Source: Terrimonas ferruginea DSM 30193
Lineage (GTDB): Bacteria; Bacteroidota; Bacteroidia; Chitinophagales; Chitinophagaceae
Assembly (NCBI RefSeq): GCF_000425585.1
Contig: NZ_KE384399.1
Coordinates: 186,001 to 250,000 of the forward strand
DNA: 64,000 nt
Reading direction: 5' to 3'
Shown here: one piece after another, positions 8,088-16,576 of the stretch
Numbering within the stretch: position 1 is the stretch's first letter
Layout of the letters: each line of letters begins with the position of its first letter
Position numbers and translations under genes: made by a program
The notes under the pieces: model-generated
Seen by the model: only the letters and a program-made list of their open reading frames with translations
Told to the model about the DNA's origin: nothing
Database searches by the model: none

Positions 8088-8507
8088 TTATTTATTCTTA
8101 GAACCTTTGGCAGCTGCATCAAATGCTTCAGCCGTTACTACCTCACCTGTGATACGAACAACCTTAGGTTGGTCGATACCCGCAAATTTGATAGTGATTT
8201 CTTTATTGATAGGTCCCAATGCAGCAGCATTGTATACAACTTTCACCTTGTCAGATTTACCAGGCATGATCGGCTCTTTCGGCTTTTCAGGAACGGTACA
8301 ACCACAGCTCGCAGATGCATTCTCCACTACCAATGGCTTGTTGCCTACGTTCTTGATCTCGAAGTAATAAGTAGCGGGATTGTTCTGCTTTACTTTACCG
8401 AAGTCATGCTTCTCGGTGTTGAATTTTGCTACGTCGTCAGACTTGCTTTGCGCCATTGCGGCTACGCTGAATACAAAGGCTGCAGTTAATAATGCCAGTT
8501 TTTTCAT
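8088..8507 (-). CDS. DUF1573 secreted protein (second in operon)
   Basis: A 139-residue exported protein with a clear signal peptide ending around AAMAQ (residue 20). The rest is an Ig-like ASH/DUF1573 beta-sandwich with the family hallmark SCGCTVPEKP (about residues 68-77). The family is abundant in Bacteroidota; its molecular role is not established. It is the downstream gene of a two-gene operon, 10 bases after a paralogue, and ends in a good terminator. The Lys/Gly tail after the domain is short. Confidence 0.88.
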   Translation of the reverse strand: MKKLALLTAAFVFSVAAMAQSKSDDVAKFNTEKHDFGKVKQNNPATYYFEIKNVGNKPLVVENASASCGCTVPEKPKEPIMPGKSDKVKVVYNAAALGPINKEITIKFAGIDQPKVVRITGEVVTAEAFDAAAKGSKNK

Positions 8508-8517
8508 GATGAAATTT

Positions 8518-8970
8518 TTAGAGCGTTTGTTTTTTTAAGAATTGTACAGAGGAGTTGGCCGGAGCAGGTCCTTCAGGCGCCCGCCATACCGTGCCTTTAA
8601 TTTTCAATTGTTTCATTTGCCCCGCCACATTAATGGTAATCGGCTTTTCAAAATAGCCTTCCGCCATCGCATTGTAGCCAACCCTGATGGTAGCAGTTGC
8701 TCCGGGAGCAATGGGGTCGCGGCTCCACTCGGGAGTTGTACATCCGCAACTCGCATGGATATCATCGAGTACAAGCGGCGTGGTGCCTGCGTTGACCACT
8801 TCAAAATTGTAGTAAACAGGCTTGCCCTGCGGAATTTTGCCGAAATCATGCTCGGCCTCTTTGAGAGTCAATACTTCGGGCGTTGCAGGAGGAGTCGTAG
8901 CCGGTAATTGCTGGGCCCGGGCAGCGCCGAAAGCCAGCATTACAAGCAATAGGGTAAATATTCTTTGCAT
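8518..8970 (-). CDS. DUF1573 secreted protein (first in operon)
   Basis: A 150-residue paralogue of the following gene: signal peptide MQRIFTLLLVMLAFGAARAQ, a Pro/Thr-rich linker, then a DUF1573 domain with EHDFGKIPQG and SCGCTTPEWS. I chose the ATG at 8970 because it begins a normal signal peptide and stands 20 bases after a consensus promoter; the longer frame to 9021 would run through that promoter. The pair may serve one envelope function, but that is unproven. Confidence 0.86.
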   Translation of the reverse strand: MQRIFTLLLVMLAFGAARAQQLPATTPPATPEVLTLKEAEHDFGKIPQGKPVYYNFEVVNAGTTPLVLDDIHASCGCTTPEWSRDPIAPGATATIRVGYNAMAEGYFEKPITINVAGQMKQLKIKGTVWRAPEGPAPANSSVQFLKKQTL

Positions 8971-8990
8971 ACCGTGAGGTTTGAAGCCGT

Positions 8991-9021
8991 CAAATTTAGT
9001 TAAAAGATGATTCCCCGCCAA
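8991..9021 (-). promoter_or_regulatory. Promoter of the DUF1573 operon
   Basis: On the minus strand TTG (9021-9019), a 20-base spacer and TAaaTTTG (8998-8991). Spacing and both boxes fit the Bacteroidota consensus. Confidence 0.72.
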
Positions 9022-9135
9022 TGAGGGTTGCAGGCATTTCGGTTTTTTTTTAACATTTTCTGTGATTCTTTACACTACCCGAATGCCCTGTTTTGCAGGA
9101 TTTTGCGGTATTCGGGGTCACTTATTTTTTATCCC

Positions 9136-9143
9136 TATTTTTG
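9136..9143 (+). promoter_or_regulatory. -7 box TAttTTTG of the second E1 gene
   Basis: An exact TAnnTTTG, 4 bases before the ATG at 9148. No clear -33 TTG at standard spacing. It supports the ATG at 9148 as the start. Confidence 0.65.
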
Positions 9144-9147
9144 CCGC

Positions 9148-11541
9148 ATGGAAAATACAAATCCAGCAACGATGCCTGCCACTTCCGAACTATCGTTTGA
9201 ACGGTTTAGAGAAGAAGTGCTCAACGACTATCGCGTAGCTTGTATTAGCCGCGAAGCAAGTTTACTTGCCCGTAAAGAAGTATTGACCGGTAAAGCCAAG
9301 TTTGGCATTTTCGGCGACGGTAAAGAAATCGCACAGATCGCCATGGCCAAGTTTTTCCAGCCCGGCGATTTCCGCAGCGGCTATTACCGCGATCAGACCT
9401 TCATGTTCGCAACCGGACTCGCTACCGTTGAACAGTTTTTTGCCCAATTATATGCCGACCCCAATCCGGAGAATGAGCCTTTCAGCGCCGGACGACAGAT
9501 GAACTGTCATTTTGCTACACCGCTGACCGATGAAGCGGGAGAGTGGCTGCCGCTGGCCGAACGTAAGAACATTGCGTCGGATATGGCACCAACCGCCGCA
9601 CAAATGCCGCGTTCCCTCGGCCTTGCTTATGCATCCCGTGCTTTTCGCCATATACCTGCCCTGCAATCGCTGAAACATCTTTCCGATAATGGTAATGAGG
9701 TCTGCTTCTGCACCATCGGCGATGCTTCCACCAGCGAAGGACATTTCTGGGAAACCATCAATGCCGCAGGCGTGCTGCAGGTGCCACTCGCTGTTTTTGT
9801 GTGGGATGATGGATACGGCATTTCCGTTCCCAAAAAATACCAGACAACCAAAGGTTCTATTTCCACCGCCATCAGCGGTATGGAAAAAGAAGAAGATACC
9901 AACGGCATCCGCATCGTGAAAGTGAAAGGATGGGATTATGCCGGTATGTGCGAGGCATTTGAACAGGGTATCCGCCTGACCCGCGAAACACACGTACCTG
10001 TTCTTTTCCACGTTGAAGAGATCACGCAACCGCAAGGGCATTCCACTTCCGGAAGCCACGAACGTTATAAAACACCCGAACGTCTCGATTGGGAGCGCGA
10101 GTGGGACGGCTTGCGCAAAATGAAAGAATGGGTGGTGGCCAATGCACTTTCCGATAACGAGGAACTGGAGCGCATTGAAGCGGAGGCCAAGAATTTTGTA
10201 AAAGATAGCAAGAACAGCGCATGGGAAAATTTCCTGACACCTGTTAAAGCACAGGTGAACCGCGCCACTGAACTGATCGCGGCGATGGCTAATGCCTTAC
10301 CCGATCAGGCAACGGGACTTAAAAAGATCGTTGCCGGTTTGCAGGCCAACCGCGAACCGCTGCGCCGCTCCGTGATGAAAGCCCTGCACAATGCTTTGCA
10401 GATCGCCGGCGCACACGACAGCGCTTTCTGGACCCGCGATTATTACGAAGAATTACGCAAAGAGAATGCGCGTTATTATAATTCCCAACTTTACAACGAA
10501 GGTGAAAAGAGCGCACTCAAAGTGAAAGAAGTAAAGGCGCGTTTCGACAATGAAATGCCTTTGCTGAATGGCTACGAGTTGCTCAACCGTTATTTCGATC
10601 AACTGTTTGCGGAAAACAGTAAAGTACTCGCATTCGGTGAAGACCTTGGACAGATCGGAGACGTAAACCAGGGCTTTGCAGGTCTGCAGGAAAAACACGG
10701 CAAAGACCGCATTTTTGATACGGGCATTCGCGAACTCACGATCATGGGGCAAGGTATCGGTCTTGCCTTGCGCGGCCTGCGCCCGATCGCCGAAATTCAG
10801 TACCTCGATTATCTTTTATATGGTCTGCAACCGCTGAGTGATGATGTGGCTACGCTGCATTACCGCACGGCTGGTCAGCAAAGCTGCCCGCTGATCGTAC
10901 GTACACGCGGTCACCGTCTTGAAGGGATCTGGCACAGCGGTTCGCCCATGGGTATGATCATTAACTCGCTTCGCGGAATGCATGTATGTGTGCCGCGCAA
11001 CATGGCGCAGGCTGCAGGTATGTACAATACATTGCTGAAAGCAAATGACCCGGCGATTGTGATCGAATGTCTCAATGGCTATCGTCTCAAGGAAAAAGTG
11101 CCGGCCAATCTGACCGAATATACCGTGCCGCTCGGTATTCCGGAAATACTCAAAGAAGGAACCGACATTACCATTGTTGGTTATGGTTCTACCTTACGTA
11201 TCGTGCAGGAAGCGGTTGTCAGTCTTGAACAACAAGGCATCAGTTGCGAGATTGTGGATGTGCAGACCTTATTGCCTTTCGACATCAATCATGTGATCCT
11301 GGAATCGCTGAAGAAAACCAACCGTATCGTTTTTGTTGACGAAGATGTACCGGGCGGTGCAGCGGCTTACATGTTTAACAAGGTGATGGAAGAGCAGGGA
11401 GGTTATCGCTACCTCGATGTGTCGCCGCGTACGATTACCGGAAAAGCGCATCGTCCCGCATACGGAAGTGATGGCGATTACTTCAGCAAACCCAATGCGG
11501 AAGAGATCGAAGATGTGATCCGGCAGATGATGGCCGAATAA
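9148..11541 (+). CDS. 2-oxoacid dehydrogenase E1, fused alpha and beta subunits (797 aa)
   Basis: Second fused ThDP-dependent E1 component in the window, longer than the first. The alpha part (about 1-370) has FRSGYYRDQTFM and the ThDP site GDASTSEGH...DDGYGIS, where the usual NN is replaced by DD. A linker of about 80 residues follows. The beta part (about 455-797) has AFGEDLGQIGDVNQG, FDTGIREL and RPIAEIQYLDYLLYG. The upstream extension to 9028 would cross the promoter, so ATG 9148 is preferred. Substrate is unknown; a pyruvate or branched-chain 2-oxoacid is likely. TRIC and PhzF genes follow closely. Confidence 0.88.
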   Translation: MENTNPATMPATSELSFERFREEVLNDYRVACISREASLLARKEVLTGKAKFGIFGDGKEIAQIAMAKFFQPGDFRSGYYRDQTFMFATGLATVEQFFAQLYADPNPENEPFSAGRQMNCHFATPLTDEAGEWLPLAERKNIASDMAPTAAQMPRSLGLAYASRAFRHIPALQSLKHLSDNGNEVCFCTIGDASTSEGHFWETINAAGVLQVPLAVFVWDDGYGISVPKKYQTTKGSISTAISGMEKEEDTNGIRIVKVKGWDYAGMCEAFEQGIRLTRETHVPVLFHVEEITQPQGHSTSGSHERYKTPERLDWEREWDGLRKMKEWVVANALSDNEELERIEAEAKNFVKDSKNSAWENFLTPVKAQVNRATELIAAMANALPDQATGLKKIVAGLQANREPLRRSVMKALHNALQIAGAHDSAFWTRDYYEELRKENARYYNSQLYNEGEKSALKVKEVKARFDNEMPLLNGYELLNRYFDQLFAENSKVLAFGEDLGQIGDVNQGFAGLQEKHGKDRIFDTGIRELTIMGQGIGLALRGLRPIAEIQYLDYLLYGLQPLSDDVATLHYRTAGQQSCPLIVRTRGHRLEGIWHSGSPMGMIINSLRGMHVCVPRNMAQAAGMYNTLLKANDPAIVIECLNGYRLKEKVPANLTEYTVPLGIPEILKEGTDITIVGYGSTLRIVQEAVVSLEQQGISCEIVDVQTLLPFDINHVILESLKKTNRIVFVDEDVPGGAAAYMFNKVMEEQGGYRYLDVSPRTITGKAHRPAYGSDGDYFSKPNAEEIEDVIRQMMAE

Positions 11542-11560
11542 AAGGATAGCTGTCTATATC

Positions 11561-12187
11561 ATGCCAACCAATTTTCTAACCCTGATCGATATCCTGGGCA
11601 CTTTTGCTTTTGCCGTGTCGGGAGCATTCCTGGCCATGCAAAAAAAGCTGGATCCGTTCGGCGTGCTGGTGCTCGCTTTCGTAACGGCTATTGGTGGAGG
11701 TACCCTCCGCGATATCATGATCGGACAAATGCCGGTGAGCTGGTTGCAAAATGAAACGGCAGCGCTGGTGATTTTCTTTGCCGCGATAGCCGCTATGCTG
11801 TTTGGGCGTTACCTGCGTCAACTCACCACCACCTTATTCCTCTTCGATGCATTAGGACTTGGCCTGTTTACCGTAATCGGTATTGAAATGGGACTCACCA
11901 AAGAATTAGGTGTGGGTGCCTGTATCGCATTGGGTACAATCACGGCCTGTTTCGGTGGGGTGATCAGGGATGTGTTGCTGAACAATGTACCCCTACTTTT
12001 TCGCCGGGAAATCTATGCAATGGCTTGTATCGCCGGCGGCATTTTATACTTTATCCTTCATCTTACCGTACTCGAGCCGCTTATCAGCAGGATACTTTGC
12101 ATATTGTTTATTTTTACGGTGCGGGTAGTGGCCTTCCGGTTTAAGTTATCGCTTCCCCGCTTTTATCCCGACAAACACAACGTATGA
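11561..12187 (+). CDS. TRIC/YicG-type cation channel family protein
   Basis: A 208-residue inner-membrane protein of the UPF0126 (trimeric intracellular cation channel) family, with about seven membrane helices. The internal repeat is visible as paired motifs GGGTLRDIMIGQ and FGGVIRDVLLNN, each with the conserved Gly-Gly and Arg-Asp. Prokaryotic members conduct K+ or Na+; glycine transport has also been proposed for relatives. It starts 19 bases after the E1 gene and overlaps the PhzF gene by four bases (ATGA), so the three are probably co-transcribed. Confidence 0.9.
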   Translation: MPTNFLTLIDILGTFAFAVSGAFLAMQKKLDPFGVLVLAFVTAIGGGTLRDIMIGQMPVSWLQNETAALVIFFAAIAAMLFGRYLRQLTTTLFLFDALGLGLFTVIGIEMGLTKELGVGACIALGTITACFGGVIRDVLLNNVPLLFRREIYAMACIAGGILYFILHLTVLEPLISRILCILFIFTVRVVAFRFKLSLPRFYPDKHNV

Positions 12188-12969
12188 AGCTTACTCTTTA
12201 CCAGGTAGATGCGTTTACCCAAAAAGTATTCAAAGGCAATCCTGCAGCCGTTATCCCGCTGAATGAATGGATCGATGAAGCATTGATGCAGCAACTTGCT
12301 TTGGAGAATAATCTTTCCGAGACTGTTTTTTTTGTCCCTTCGGGAAATGATTACGAGATACGCTGGTTCACTCCTGAAGCGGAAATCAACTTATGCGGAC
12401 ATGCCACGCTGGCGAGCGCTTATGTGTTGTATGAACTATTGGGTTACAACAGGCCGCAGATCATCTTTCATTCGCAGAGTGGTCCGCTTACGGTTACACG
12501 CGAACAGGACGGGCTGATCAAAATGGATTTTCCTTCCTGGAAGCCCGAGCGCCTGGAGGAAATGCCGGATGGCCTCGCGGAGATGTTGGGCGTAAAGGAA
12601 ATAGTGGGCGTTTATCAATACAGGGATTTGTTGGTTGAATTGCCAACCGAAAATGATGTGCGCAACGCGGATCCTGATTTCACGCGCATCAAAGCAACAG
12701 GTCTGAAAATAATCATTACGGCACCGGGCAGGGAGCATGATTTCGTGTCACGTTTCTTTGCGCCCGGCGTAGGGGTGAATGAAGATCCGGTTACAGGTTC
12801 TGCGCATGCGCAATTGATCCCGTTCTGGAGCGATAAACTTGGAAAGAAAAAAATGAAGGCGGCGCAGCTTTCCCATCGCGGCGGCGAATTGGTGGTTGAG
12901 CAATTAGCCGGTCGTGTATCGCTTGGGGGTCATTGTGTTTTTTATATGAAGGGAGAGATCACACTCTGA
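12184..12969 (+). CDS. PhzF family isomerase/epimerase-like protein
   Basis: 261 residues with the two-domain diaminopimelate-epimerase fold of the PhzF family. Seen motifs: QVDAFTQKVFKGNPAAVIPL at the N-terminus, the catalytic Glu in NNLSETVF (about residue 47), the EINLCGHATLASA loop, and in the second half GVNEDPVTGSAH. In Pseudomonas PhzF acts in phenazine synthesis, but no other phenazine genes are here, so this is one of the widespread members of unknown substrate. The start overlaps the TRIC stop. The stop TGA directly abuts the reverse gene's stop. Confidence 0.92.
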   Translation: MKLTLYQVDAFTQKVFKGNPAAVIPLNEWIDEALMQQLALENNLSETVFFVPSGNDYEIRWFTPEAEINLCGHATLASAYVLYELLGYNRPQIIFHSQSGPLTVTREQDGLIKMDFPSWKPERLEEMPDGLAEMLGVKEIVGVYQYRDLLVELPTENDVRNADPDFTRIKATGLKIIITAPGREHDFVSRFFAPGVGVNEDPVTGSAHAQLIPFWSDKLGKKKMKAAQLSHRGGELVVEQLAGRVSLGGHCVFYMKGEITL

Positions 12970-13362
12970 TCAGTCAAGAAACCTGCTTTTGACGTCGGGC
13001 GTAGGTATCATACAAGTTTCTTTTTTTCCAAAAAAACGATAGCGGTTTTTCGCGATCCATTTATAAAAAGGATTGCGGATGAAACGCGGAATGATGATGA
13101 ACCCGTAAAGGATTTTAGCGGGCCAGTCGAGGTAACGTGCTATGCCCAGCGCGGCGTCTGAGTGCAGCATGGCTTTTCCCTGGTCAATAAAAACTACGCT
13201 GTCGGTATCTGGCGGAAGCTGGTATTGTTGAAGCAGGGCTTTGCCGGTGTCAGATTGAAGCGGTGCAAATTGCAAACGCGCTTTCTTATCATGGCGGATG
13301 GCGAAGTTGACCATGAAATTGCAATAGTTGCAAACGCCGTCGAATAGTATAACGGGTTTCAT
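12970..13362 (-). CDS. DCC family (DUF393) thiol-disulfide oxidoreductase-like protein
   Basis: 130-residue protein of the DCC family, named after its N-terminal Asp-x-x-Cys-x-x-Cys motif, seen here as LFDGVCNYCNFMVNF (residues 6-20) with both cysteines. The family is predicted to be thioredoxin-like; physiological substrates are unknown. A central SDAALGIARYL segment and a basic C-terminal half are as usual for the family. Its 3' end abuts that of the PhzF gene. Confidence 0.88.
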   Translation of the reverse strand: MKPVILFDGVCNYCNFMVNFAIRHDKKARLQFAPLQSDTGKALLQQYQLPPDTDSVVFIDQGKAMLHSDAALGIARYLDWPAKILYGFIIIPRFIRNPFYKWIAKNRYRFFGKKETCMIPTPDVKSRFLD

Positions 13363-13378
13363 GCGGCAAAGTTAGGAC

Positions 13379-13404
13379 AAAAAAAAGCACCCCATCCGGA
13401 GTGC
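13379..13404 (-). terminator. Terminator of the YebC gene
   Basis: On the minus strand GCACTCC-GGAT-GGGGTGC (7 bp, one G-U) followed by eight T. Confidence 0.87.
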
Positions 13405-13428
13405 ATTTCTATACGTGAATAACTGGGA

Positions 13429-14151
13429 TCAGCCCATGTTATGAAATACCTTTTGTACGTCGTCGTCCTGTTCGAGGCGTTCGATTAGTTTACTCACATC
13501 TTCAGCCTGTTCGTCGGAAACAGGGACTGTGGTGGAGGGAATCCATTCTACTTCTGCGCTGATAGGCGTGAGGCCTTTTTCTTCCAGCGCTTTCTGCATA
13601 TTGCCGAAGTCGGTAAAGCCCACGCGGATGATCAGGATGTCTTCACCGTTTTCGCCGGTGCCTTCGCCCAGTTCTTCCAGGCCGAAATCGATGAGTTCCA
13701 GTTCGAGATCGTCTGTGTTCAATCCTTCGGGTTTCAGTTTGAATACCCCCATTTTTTTAAACTGAAAGGATACGCTGCCGCTGTTGCCCATGGCGCCGTG
13801 GCCTTTGGTGAAATGGCTTTTAACGTTGGCAACGGTACGCACGTGGTTGTCGGTAGCGGTTTCCACGAGGATGGCTACACCGTGTGGCGCATATCCTTCG
13901 TAGAGGATTTCGTCGTAGTTAATGAGTTCTTTACCCTGTGCACGTTTGATAGCGGCTTCCACGCGGTCTTTCGGCATGCCGACGCTGCGTGCGTTCTGGA
14001 TGCAACGGCGGAGAGCGGCGTTGCTGTTGGGGTCAGTGCCGCCGGCTTTTACGGCGATCACGATTTCTTTACCGATCCGGGTAAATTGTTTTGCCATCCG
14101 GTCCCAGCGGGCAAACATGGTGGCTTTACGTACTTCAAATATGCGTCCCAT
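13429..14151 (-). CDS. YebC/PmpR family regulatory protein
   Basis: 240-residue YebC-family protein (YebC/PmpR), three-domain fold, full length. Seen: [18 protein letters not shown] near the N-terminus, [17 protein letters not shown], and [14 protein letters not shown]. Members have been described as DNA-binding regulators and, more recently, as factors relieving ribosome stalling at proline-rich stretches. A TActTTTG box ends 7 bases before the ATG. Single-gene transcript between its promoter and a strong terminator. Confidence 0.95.
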   Translation of the reverse strand: MGRIFEVRKATMFARWDRMAKQFTRIGKEIVIAVKAGGTDPNSNAALRRCIQNARSVGMPKDRVEAAIKRAQGKELINYDEILYEGYAPHGVAILVETATDNHVRTVANVKSHFTKGHGAMGNSGSVSFQFKKMGVFKLKPEGLNTDDLELELIDFGLEELGEGTGENGEDILIIRVGFTDFGNMQKALEEKGLTPISAEVEWIPSTTVPVSDEQAEDVSKLIERLEQDDDVQKVFHNMG

Positions 14152-14156
14152 AGTAA

Positions 14157-14246
14157 TTCAAAAGTAAAAATTCAAAAGTCAAAAGTGTGAATAGTCAATG
14201 GTCAATGGTGAATCGTCAATGGTGAATCGTGAATCGTCAATAACTA
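14157..14246 (-). repeat. Heptad repeat array upstream of yebC, including its -7 box
   Basis: Minus-strand units TTGACGA, TTCACGA, TTCACCA and TTGACCA with period 7, then TTTTGAC/TTTTGAA units running into TActTTTG (14166-14159). Orientation matches the downstream YebC gene. Confidence 0.75.
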
Positions 14247-14337
14247 GCTCCGCTTATAACCTTAAACCCTACACCTTCCACCTCTTCAGGCCTCTTCACG
14301 GGCGCAAATGTACTAAAAACAAGTGCTTTTTCGCGCA

Positions 14338-14658
14338 TCAGCTGTAACGAACTGCTGTGCCGCTGGCTATTACCATCATCATGCTGCCGCCGTGGCCGAC
14401 GGTTTCAAAGTCTAGTTTTACGCCTACTACCGCATTGGCACCCATTTGCTGGGCCTTCTGTGACAGCTCGCTGAGTGCGGTATTGCGTGCTTCCTCGAAT
14501 ACTCTTTCATAGGTGTTGCTGCGCCCGCCGAAAAAGTCGCGCAGGCCGCCCATGAAATCTTTGATTACGTTGGCACCGATGATCACTTCGGCAGAGATCA
14601 CGCCCATGTATTGTTCGATGGTTCTGCCTTCAATGTTGCCGGTTGTTGTCTGGATCAT
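14338..14658 (-). CDS. YbjQ family (DUF74) heavy-metal-binding-domain protein
   Basis: 106 residues of the YbjQ/UPF0145 family, a small pentamer-forming soluble protein of unknown function. Family features are TTGNIEGRTIEQYMGVISAE at the start and, after a glycine-rich loop, ALSELSQKAQQMGANAVVGVKLDFE. The Gly-His-Gly-Gly-Ser-Met-Met segment near the end is usual. The start ATG follows a TAatTTTA element. A gap of 186 bases with heptad repeats separates it from yebC. Confidence 0.9.
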   Translation of the reverse strand: MIQTTTGNIEGRTIEQYMGVISAEVIIGANVIKDFMGGLRDFFGGRSNTYERVFEEARNTALSELSQKAQQMGANAVVGVKLDFETVGHGGSMMMVIASGTAVRYS

Positions 14659-14700
14659 GTTTTTTTGATTGTAAGTTAAAATTACTGGTCAATCGGGAGA

Positions 14701-14726
14701 ATAAAAAAAGCGTCCGTGATGGACGC
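14701..14726 (-). terminator. Terminator of the APC permease gene
   Basis: A perfect 6-bp stem GCGTCC/GGACGC with a 5-nt loop; T-runs stand on both sides, so it could work in either direction, but only the minus-strand gene ends here. Confidence 0.85.
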
Positions 14727-14749
14727 TTTTTTCCGTTGTTGAACGGTGG

Positions 14750-16396
14750 TTATTTTGTCACTTTGCCTATTCTGGCGCCGAACAACACGAGGTGGACGGC
14801 CGCAAAGATGATAGAGATATACAACAGTGTATGGTCAGTTTCAAATCCTACCGTGTATTGGTGAAGGAAACCCGCCACTACCAGCAACAGGCTGAGGCCG
14901 ATGCCGACGATGTGTGCCATTTTCATGCCCTTACGCTGCGTGGTGCCATTGCCGAGGTGGCTGTTCTTAGCGCCATAAGCGAGGTAAATGTCCATACCGA
15001 TCAGCATCCATACCAGCAGGCGGATCCAGGTATCCATTGGCAGGAACACCATCATGAACAGGCATACAAAGATGCCGAGGATGGGAACCAGCGGTACCAG
15101 CGGTGTACGGAATGAGCGGGGGATTTCCGGCATTTTACGGCGCATGACCCATACACCGATACATACCAGGATGAATGCGAACAAGGTGCCGATACTGGTC
15201 ATTTCCCCAACCACACGAGCCGGTACGAATGCCGCGAACAAGCTTACGAAAAGCATGAACAGCAGGTTGCTCTTGGCCGGTGTTTGTGTAACGGGGTTTA
15301 CAGTAGAGAATATTCTGGGGATCAGTCCGTCTTTACTCATGCTGAAGAATACGCGGCTCTGACCCATGAGCATTACAAGGATTACCGATGCGTAACCTGC
15401 CAGGATCGCCACCACGATGGCGCGGTTCAGCCAGGGATAATCGGGTTGTACCATGCCCGTTGCATCCGGCGTACCCATTTTTTCGATAGCAAGTGCAACA
15501 GGAGCGATTCCATCTTTGCCGGCGAAGGTGGTGTAATTGGTTACACCCGTCATTACGTGGGCAAAGAGGATGTAGAGTAATGTACAGATAGCCAGTGAGC
15601 CGAGAATACCGATCGGCATATCGCGCTTGGGATTTTTGGCTTCCTGCGCGGCCGTACTCACCGCATCGAAACCGATATAGGCAAAGAATACAATGGCCGC
15701 AGCACGGATGATACCGCTGAAACCAAAGTCGCCGAATTTACCGGTGTTGTCGGGGATGTAAGGGTTGTAGTTGGCGGTGTTGATGTATTTCCAGCCGAGA
15801 ATGATGAAAATCAGCACTACCGCAATTTTCAGTGCCACGATGATGGCATTGACAAAGGCGCTTTCCTTGGTGCCTTTGATCAGCAGCAGGCTCATCAGTA
15901 CAATGATAAATACGGCAGGCAGGTTTACAATACCTCCGTCCCAGGGGCCAACGGTAAGGTCGTGGGGAAGATGTACGTCGAATCCTTCGAGGAATTTAAC
16001 GAGGTAACGGCTCCAGCTGATGCCAACCGTGGCGGCACCTACGGCGTATTCCAGTACCAGGTCCCATCCGATGATCCAGGCGATGAACTCGCCCATGGTG
16101 GCATACGAATAAGTATACGCACTACCCGCAACGGGGATCATGGACGCAAACTCGGCATAACAAAGCCCTGCGAAAAGACATCCCAGGGCCGCAACAATAA
16201 AGGAAATGGTAATGGCAGGACCAGCGTGATTCGCTGCCGCCATGCCGGTAATCGAGAAAAGGCCTGCGCCGATAATGGCTCCGATACCAAGCGCAACCAG
16301 CCCCCAGGCTCCCAGGGTACGTTTAAGTGTGTGACTTCCCGTTTCCCCAGCTTCATTAAGCAGTGAGCCGATAGGCTTTCGGACAAATAAACTCAT
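14750..16396 (-). CDS. APC family amino acid permease
   Basis: 548-residue inner-membrane amino acid transporter of the APC superfamily (cationic amino acid/YfnA-like). It has about 12-14 hydrophobic helices; TM1 has the unwound motif GIGAIIGAGLFSITG (residues 36-50) and TM6 the FFAYIGFDAVSTAAQE segment. The substrate cannot be assigned more closely than an amino acid. It is divergent from the dicarboxylate/amino acid symporter across a 180-base region. The gene ends 24 bases before a clear terminator. Confidence 0.92.
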   Translation of the reverse strand: MSLFVRKPIGSLLNEAGETGSHTLKRTLGAWGLVALGIGAIIGAGLFSITGMAAANHAGPAITISFIVAALGCLFAGLCYAEFASMIPVAGSAYTYSYATMGEFIAWIIGWDLVLEYAVGAATVGISWSRYLVKFLEGFDVHLPHDLTVGPWDGGIVNLPAVFIIVLMSLLLIKGTKESAFVNAIIVALKIAVVLIFIILGWKYINTANYNPYIPDNTGKFGDFGFSGIIRAAAIVFFAYIGFDAVSTAAQEAKNPKRDMPIGILGSLAICTLLYILFAHVMTGVTNYTTFAGKDGIAPVALAIEKMGTPDATGMVQPDYPWLNRAIVVAILAGYASVILVMLMGQSRVFFSMSKDGLIPRIFSTVNPVTQTPAKSNLLFMLFVSLFAAFVPARVVGEMTSIGTLFAFILVCIGVWVMRRKMPEIPRSFRTPLVPLVPILGIFVCLFMMVFLPMDTWIRLLVWMLIGMDIYLAYGAKNSHLGNGTTQRKGMKMAHIVGIGLSLLLVVAGFLHQYTVGFETDHTLLYISIIFAAVHLVLFGARIGKVTK

Positions 16397-16546
16397 AAGT
16401 GCTTTGATTGTATTTGAGAATATGCAGTTTTATCAAAAACAGCCTGAAAAATAGTGATTTCTGTCAAATGGCAGACAAAAGTTTTACAAACTTTTGCTTG
16501 TCTTGTGATTAAGTTCGTTTTTTGGCTTTATTTCACCCGAATCCCC

Positions 16547-16554
16547 TAGTTTTG
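16547..16554 (+). promoter_or_regulatory. -7 box TAgtTTTG of the DAACS symporter gene
   Basis: Consensus -7 element 22 bases before the ATG; a TTG at 16522-16524 lies 22 bases upstream, slightly far for -33. Confidence 0.55.
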
Positions 16555-16576
16555 AAACCCTACTTAGTTTGATATT

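Noticed and set aside
9028-9147. 40-residue N-terminal extension of the second E1 enzyme
   Set aside because: It would include the TAttTTTG promoter 4 bases before ATG 9148, and its Phe/Cys-rich sequence does not match E1 proteins.
12184-12969. Phenazine biosynthesis cluster suggested by PhzF
   Set aside because: No other phenazine genes are present; PhzF-like proteins are widespread without phenazine production.
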